DNA of 22,046 bases from Clostridia bacterium BRH_c25 (GTDB taxonomy: Bacteria; Bacillota_A; Clostridia; Lutisporales; Lutisporaceae): assembly GCA_001515955.1 (NCBI GenBank), contig LOES01000126.1, positions 1 to 22,046 on the forward strand. Direction: 5' to 3'. Under the pieces are notes generated by a model. It was not told where the DNA came from. It saw nothing but the letters and a program-made list of their open reading frames with translations, and made no database searches. How positions within the stretch are numbered: position 1 is the stretch's first letter; the number at the start of each line of letters is the position of its first letter. The translations under genes and the position numbers were made by a program. Of this stretch, positions 21,843 to 22,046 are shown piece by piece.

Positions 21843-22046
21843 CTATGCTAATAATGACTTACTTAATCGAAGCTTTTCCTTAACTGTATATTTGAAGGGC
21901 TTCATAAAACGATTAATTATTTTAACCATGCTCTTATTCTTAACATTAACACAAAACATCAGCTTGTAGATACCCCTGTTATATTGACGCCAAATTGCTT
22001 CTCCCATAAGGAGCATTGCATATCCCATAAGCTGATATTCCTCTTT
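21843..22046 (-). CDS. C-terminal fragment of a possible GNAT-like acyltransferase (runs off right edge)
   Basis: The frame ending at 21843 is open to the window edge for 67 codons, so only the C-terminus is present. The visible part contains an amphipathic helix (LLMGEAIWRQYN), then GIYKLMFCVNVKNKSMVKII, which resembles the late GNAT pattern of a beta strand followed by N-x-x-(S/M) and a helix, and a basic tail (VKEKLRLSKS). If correct, it could be the acyltransferase that moves the finished acyl group from ACP to an acceptor. It is co-transcribed with the ACP cluster, 14 nt upstream of the ACP. The family call is tentative because only about a third of a typical protein is visible. Confidence 0.45.
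   Translation of the reverse strand, partial: KEEYQLMGYAMLLMGEAIWRQYNRGIYKLMFCVNVKNKSMVKIINRFMKPFKYTVKEKLRLSKSLLA

Overview
The window looks like a chromosomal segment from an anaerobic, low-to-moderate GC Firmicute, probably of the class Clostridia. This is inferred from the strong GGAGG-type ribosome binding sites, the tightly packed and overlapping genes, formate-tetrahydrofolate ligase next to histidine-fermentation genes, a sigma-54 regulator of clostridial type, and a KdpD/Trk potassium module. No phage, insertion sequence, CRISPR array, tRNA or rRNA was seen. All genes but one lie on the minus strand.

Region A (1-6804) is a sigma-54-controlled metabolic operon. In transcription order it encodes a cyclase-family metal hydrolase, an Nramp-fold transporter without the usual metal ligands, a DRE-TIM (isopropylmalate/homocitrate synthase-like) enzyme, a PreA-like flavoprotein with two [4Fe-4S] motifs, a small cupin, and a zinc alcohol dehydrogenase cut by the left edge. 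A divergent PAS-AAA+-Fis activator lies upstream. Between them are a near-perfect -24/-12 promoter and an 11-bp-arm palindrome placed as an enhancer site. The gene set suggests uptake and breakdown of an unidentified small molecule, possibly a cyclic amide or related compound. I recognise no named pathway, and this is the best candidate here for an undescribed system.

Region B (6900-12397) is a potassium-uptake and signalling block: a TPR protein, two TrkA-type RCK proteins and TrkH, preceded by the response regulator KdpE and a sensor kinase that keeps only the C-terminal part of KdpD. Three TGTTAAGA elements spaced exactly 32 bp apart sit in front of the Trk operon and are plausible KdpE sites. 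No kdpFABC genes are in the window.

Region C (12602-17452) holds histidine and one-carbon genes: formate-tetrahydrofolate ligase, urocanate hydratase and glutamate formimidoyltransferase. The last is broken by a 41-bp tandem duplication that shifts the frame, so histidine degradation through this copy should stop at formiminoglutamate unless another copy exists.

Region D (17556-22046) is a more AT-rich acyl-carrier-protein cluster: a truncated GNAT-like C-terminus, ACP, Sfp-type phosphopantetheinyl transferase, KAS III, a second ACP, a compact AMP-dependent acyl ligase and a FabG-like reductase. It looks self-sufficient for making one short (beta-hydroxy)acyl group on a carrier protein and handing it to an acceptor, for example an amino sugar on a surface glycan or flagellin, or a small natural product. 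It runs off the right edge, so the acceptor genes are not visible.
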